Positions 61,640 through 64,000 of a DNA stretch of 64,000 nt are shown piece by piece. The position numbers and the translations under genes were made by a program. The notes under the pieces were generated by a model. That model did no database searches. It saw only the letters and a program-made list of their open reading frames with translations, and was not told the DNA's origin. Location of the stretch: positions 186,001-250,000 of the forward strand of contig NZ_JAMZCY010000006.1 of assembly GCF_024519285.1 (NCBI RefSeq), in the 5' to 3' direction. The DNA comes from Cohnella sp. WQ 127256 (GTDB taxonomy: Bacteria; Bacillota; Bacilli; Paenibacillales; Paenibacillaceae). How positions within the stretch are numbered: the stretch's first letter is position 1; the number at the start of each line of letters is the position of its first letter.

Positions 61640-62367
61640 GCGCGGACACCTCCGTAGTACAGGAATGCTCCTTCGATCGTAGCGCTACCGGTATCCTCTT
61701 TCAGTGCATCCGGAGTTCCGACGGCAATTAGGCTTCCCTCGCGCACCATGCCGAGACGGTGGCATTTGTCAGCTTCATCCATGACGTGAGTCGTGATGAC
61801 GATCGTCGTTCCGTTGGCACTCAGATGATCAAATTCATCCCAAATTGATTTACGAAGTACGGGATCCATACCAACGGTGGGTTCATCAAGAATAAGCACT
61901 TCCGGTTCGTGAAGGAGTGCAATAGCGAGAGATAAGCGTCGCTTCATCCCACCTGAGAAATGGCCGACGGTGCGCTTAAGGTGACTTGTTAAGTTGACGA
62001 GCTCCATAACCTCATGTATTCTTTTTTTCAGCTTTTCCCGACGAAGGCCGAAGAGGGAGCCGAAAAACTCCAGGTTTTCTTTAGCGGATAACTCCATATA
62101 TAAGGCATCCGATTGAGCCATGTAGCCGATGTGCTTCATCATCTCAAGCTTCGGCATCTGGGTGCCCATGACTTCGATTCTCCCGCTGGTCGCTTCATCA
62201 ATGCCTGCTATCATTTTGACTAGCGTCGTCTTACCGGAGCCTGAGGGTCCAAGCAATCCGAAAATCTCATTGTTGTAGACATTAAGACTAACGCCATGGA
62301 TAACCTCATTGCTCTTGAATGTGCGGTAAACATCATGAATCTGGATACAGGCTTCTGGTCCGGACAT
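61636..62367 (-). CDS. ABC-2 type exporter ATP-binding protein
   Basis: This 243-residue ATPase has Walker [10 protein letters not shown] near residue 37, Q-loop YMAQ, signature FSGGMKRRLSLAIAL, Walker B VLILDEPTVGMDP and H-loop ITTHVMDEA. FSGGMKRR is typical of the DrrA/CcmA exporter group. It drives the permease encoded by the overlapping next gene. The promoter and TetR-type palindrome lie just upstream at 62396-62409. Confidence 0.93.
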   Translation of the reverse strand: MSGPEACIQIHDVYRTFKSNEVIHGVSLNVYNNEIFGLLGPSGSGKTTLVKMIAGIDEATSGRIEVMGTQMPKLEMMKHIGYMAQSDALYMELSAKENLEFFGSLFGLRREKLKKRIHEVMELVNLTSHLKRTVGHFSGGMKRRLSLAIALLHEPEVLILDEPTVGMDPVLRKSIWDEFDHLSANGTTIVITTHVMDEADKCHRLGMVREGSLIAVGTPDALKEDTGSATIEGAFLYYGGVRA

Positions 62368-62395
62368 GGAGGTCGTTCACTCCCTCGATAAATAA

Positions 62396-62409
62396 TGAGT
62401 GATTACTCA
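62396..62409 (-). promoter_or_regulatory. Candidate TetR operator of the exporter operon
   Basis: TGAGTGATTACTCA is an inverted repeat (TGAGT/ACTCA around GATT), inside a wider ATGAG...CTCAT dyad, 29 bases before the ATPase start. Palindromes with TGAGT/ACTCA arms are common TetR-family sites, and the operon carries a TetR gene. Confidence 0.6.
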
Positions 62410-62608
62410 CTTTGCTCATTTTTTATTATAAAACTTGGGAATTATTGCTGTCAATACTGTCATTCCCGTAGTATGATCAGTTAATAAAATATAAATCTCT
62501 TATTCTGATTTTATAGGAGAAACCTTTGCCCCTAATCTTGCGTCTTATTATGGTAATCCATAATTTTCATATTGACGGGGCAATAGCAAAATTGAAGGGG
62601 AGAATCTT

Positions 62609-64000
62609 ATGAGAAAGTTAATCACCGTTTTAGCTGCATTCGTATTGCTATTTTCAGTCATCCAACAACCAAATGTGAAGGCTGCTTCGGTAATCCAAAT
62701 AATTATTGATGGGCAAGTACTTCCGACTGATCAACCACCCGTTGAGATTTCAGGCCGTACTTTGGTGCCTCTGCGGGGGATCTTCGAAGCATTGAAAGCT
62801 AAGGTAGTATGGAATGAGAAGTTACAAACCATTACCGCAACCAGAGGGGATACCACGATTGTACTTAAACTGGGGTCTAAGACGGCAACGGTTAACAATA
62901 AGACGATTACACTGGATGTTCCTGCACGTACTATTAAATATAGGACAATGGTACCCGTTCGTTTCGTTAGTGAAGCGCTAGGGGACGATGTCAACTGGAA
63001 CTCCAAAACCCAAACGGTAAATATCACAACGCTGGCAGGCCAAGGGGTTGGAGCAGCTGCTTCAGTCATTGCGACATCTATTGGTCAGAACGGCGATGGT
63101 CGAGATTTGAGAGTTAGCTTTACTCCACCGTCAAATCAAACTAACGTGAACAGTTACCGCATACTTGTTGTGAAAGAGGAGAACGCCTCCTCGTTTAATC
63201 TAGCCAAGGCTCAGATTGTAGGGGCTGCAAACTACACTACACTTGCCAATAATATGAGTACTACAACCCTTTCTACTCTGACTAAGGATGTAGACGGCGC
63301 GCTAATCCGTGCGAAGCAGGCGTATAGAGTATTCGTATTAACGGTAGGGAATGATCTTTATGCTCTGTCAGGCTCTTCCGCATCGGTTACTTTAAATGGT
63401 AGCCCGTCTGTGAATGCAGCAACGAATGTTACTATTAACGATAATAATGATTTTGGGGATGGCCGTGATCTTACGGTTAGCTTTACAAAAGCGTCCAACG
63501 ACAGCAACATTACGGGTTATCGGGTAATGATTGTGAAAACAACGGATGCATCCAAGTTTGATTTGGCAGCAGCGAACGGGGTATCGAGCTCTTTCTATAA
63601 TACGGTATCCAAAACGAGTGCTAGTACGCTGAGCTTTGTGTTTAATGCGAATTCTAAAGATACTTCTGGTGCGCTCATTAAGAACGGAGTGGCCTATACT
63701 GCTTTTGTACTGTCGTTAAGCAATAACACGGGGGCCTTGTCGAACGGTTTGTCGGCGGCTTCCGCATCGTTGTTACTGGCGACATCTGCTCAGGTTCCTT
63801 TTATCACGAACGTATCTGATATTAATAATTATGGCGATGGCCGCGATCTACAGGTTACCTTCAATAAATCGGCTGATGAGTCTCGTATTGGCTACTATCG
63901 AGTCTTTGTTGTGAGAGAGGCGGATTATAGCAGCTTCAACGTAACAGAGGCTAACAAGCTAACTTCGGATAAATATTTCGATATTTCCAAAACGGGAGCC
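62609..64000 (+). CDS. Secreted stalk-domain protein with long repeats (3' end outside window)
   Basis: The frame is open from the ATG at 62609 (AGGGGAGAA upstream) to the last base, 464 codons. A signal peptide (LITVLAAFVLLFSVIQQPNVKA) is followed by a copper-amine-oxidase-type stalk domain, residues about 30-140 (ISGRTLVPLRGIFEALKAKVVWNE, RTMVPVRFVSEALGDDVNWNS). Then come at least three repeats of about 121-126 residues, each opening with GDGRDL followed by VSF or VTF and containing YR(I/V)...V(K/R)...SSFN; they begin near residues 162, 283 and 409. The repeats look like beta-sandwich Fn3-like modules. It is probably a wall-associated protein; function unknown. Confidence 0.88.
   Translation, partial: MRKLITVLAAFVLLFSVIQQPNVKAASVIQIIIDGQVLPTDQPPVEISGRTLVPLRGIFEALKAKVVWNEKLQTITATRGDTTIVLKLGSKTATVNNKTITLDVPARTIKYRTMVPVRFVSEALGDDVNWNSKTQTVNITTLAGQGVGAAASVIATSIGQNGDGRDLRVSFTPPSNQTNVNSYRILVVKEENASSFNLAKAQIVGAANYTTLANNMSTTTLSTLTKDVDGALIRAKQAYRVFVLTVGNDLYALSGSSASVTLNGSPSVNAATNVTINDNNDFGDGRDLTVSFTKASNDSNITGYRVMIVKTTDASKFDLAAANGVSSSFYNTVSKTSASTLSFVFNANSKDTSGALIKNGVAYTAFVLSLSNNTGALSNGLSAASASLLLATSAQVPFITNVSDINNYGDGRDLQVTFNKSADESRIGYYRVFVVREADYSSFNVTEANKLTSDKYFDISKTGA

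Overview
The window looks like a chromosomal segment of a Paenibacillaceae bacterium (Paenibacillus or Cohnella type). The evidence is indirect but consistent: Lpl-type sugar importers lacking their own ATPase, YesM/YesN two-component pairs, S-layer homology (SLH) proteins, copper-amine-oxidase-type stalk domains on secreted proteins, AGGAGG-type ribosome binding sites, frequent GTG/TTG starts and a close homologue of Bacillus TmrB. No rRNA, tRNA, CRISPR array, insertion sequence or prophage was seen.

Layout. 1-5302: end of a carbohydrate operon (solute-binding protein tail, two permeases, Gfo/Idh/MocA dehydrogenase, DUF4091 glycosidase-like protein). 5425-21950: iron acquisition locus. A binding protein and two FecCD permeases run leftward, a lipoprotein follows, and a FhuF-like protein plus an eight-gene siderophore operon run rightward; three Fur boxes with recognisable promoters control the region. 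22301-27924: cell-surface proteins (LRR/Fn3/SLH, SLH/CAP, zinc carboxypeptidase). 28133-32608: DoxX-like protein, TmrB, DUF2306 protein and a polar amino-acid (cystine-like) importer. 32975-39205: a second sugar importer with its two-component system. 39314-43245: OsmC protein, MBL-fold hydrolase, ArsB/NhaD-type permease and a three-repeat Sm-like protein. 43552-52447: third sugar importer with two tandem substrate-binding proteins and another YesN/YesM pair. 52463-55277: MFS transporter divergent from a MocR regulator. 55477-64000: secreted beta-propeller proteins, a TetR-controlled ABC-2 exporter and the start of a repeat-containing surface protein.

The most interesting part is the siderophore locus. 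Its order MFS, IucA/IucC, IucA/IucC, SbnG-like citrate synthase, SbnH-like decarboxylase, together with a divergent SirABC-like importer lacking an ATPase, matches the staphyloferrin B (sbn/sir) plan of Staphylococcus. The diaminopropionate genes sbnA and sbnB are absent. In their place are a diaminobutyrate aminotransferase and a cyanophycin-synthetase-like ATP-grasp ligase, and a third IucA/IucC synthetase sits at the end. I infer a citrate-based carboxylate siderophore built on 2,4-diaminobutyrate (and perhaps 1,3-diaminopropane), possibly with an extra amide-linked amino acid; the product cannot be proven from sequence.

Starts were moved from the longest open frame where a good ribosome binding site and the family's usual N-terminus agreed; each change is explained in its entry. 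Family calls rest on motif recognition by eye, not on database searches.
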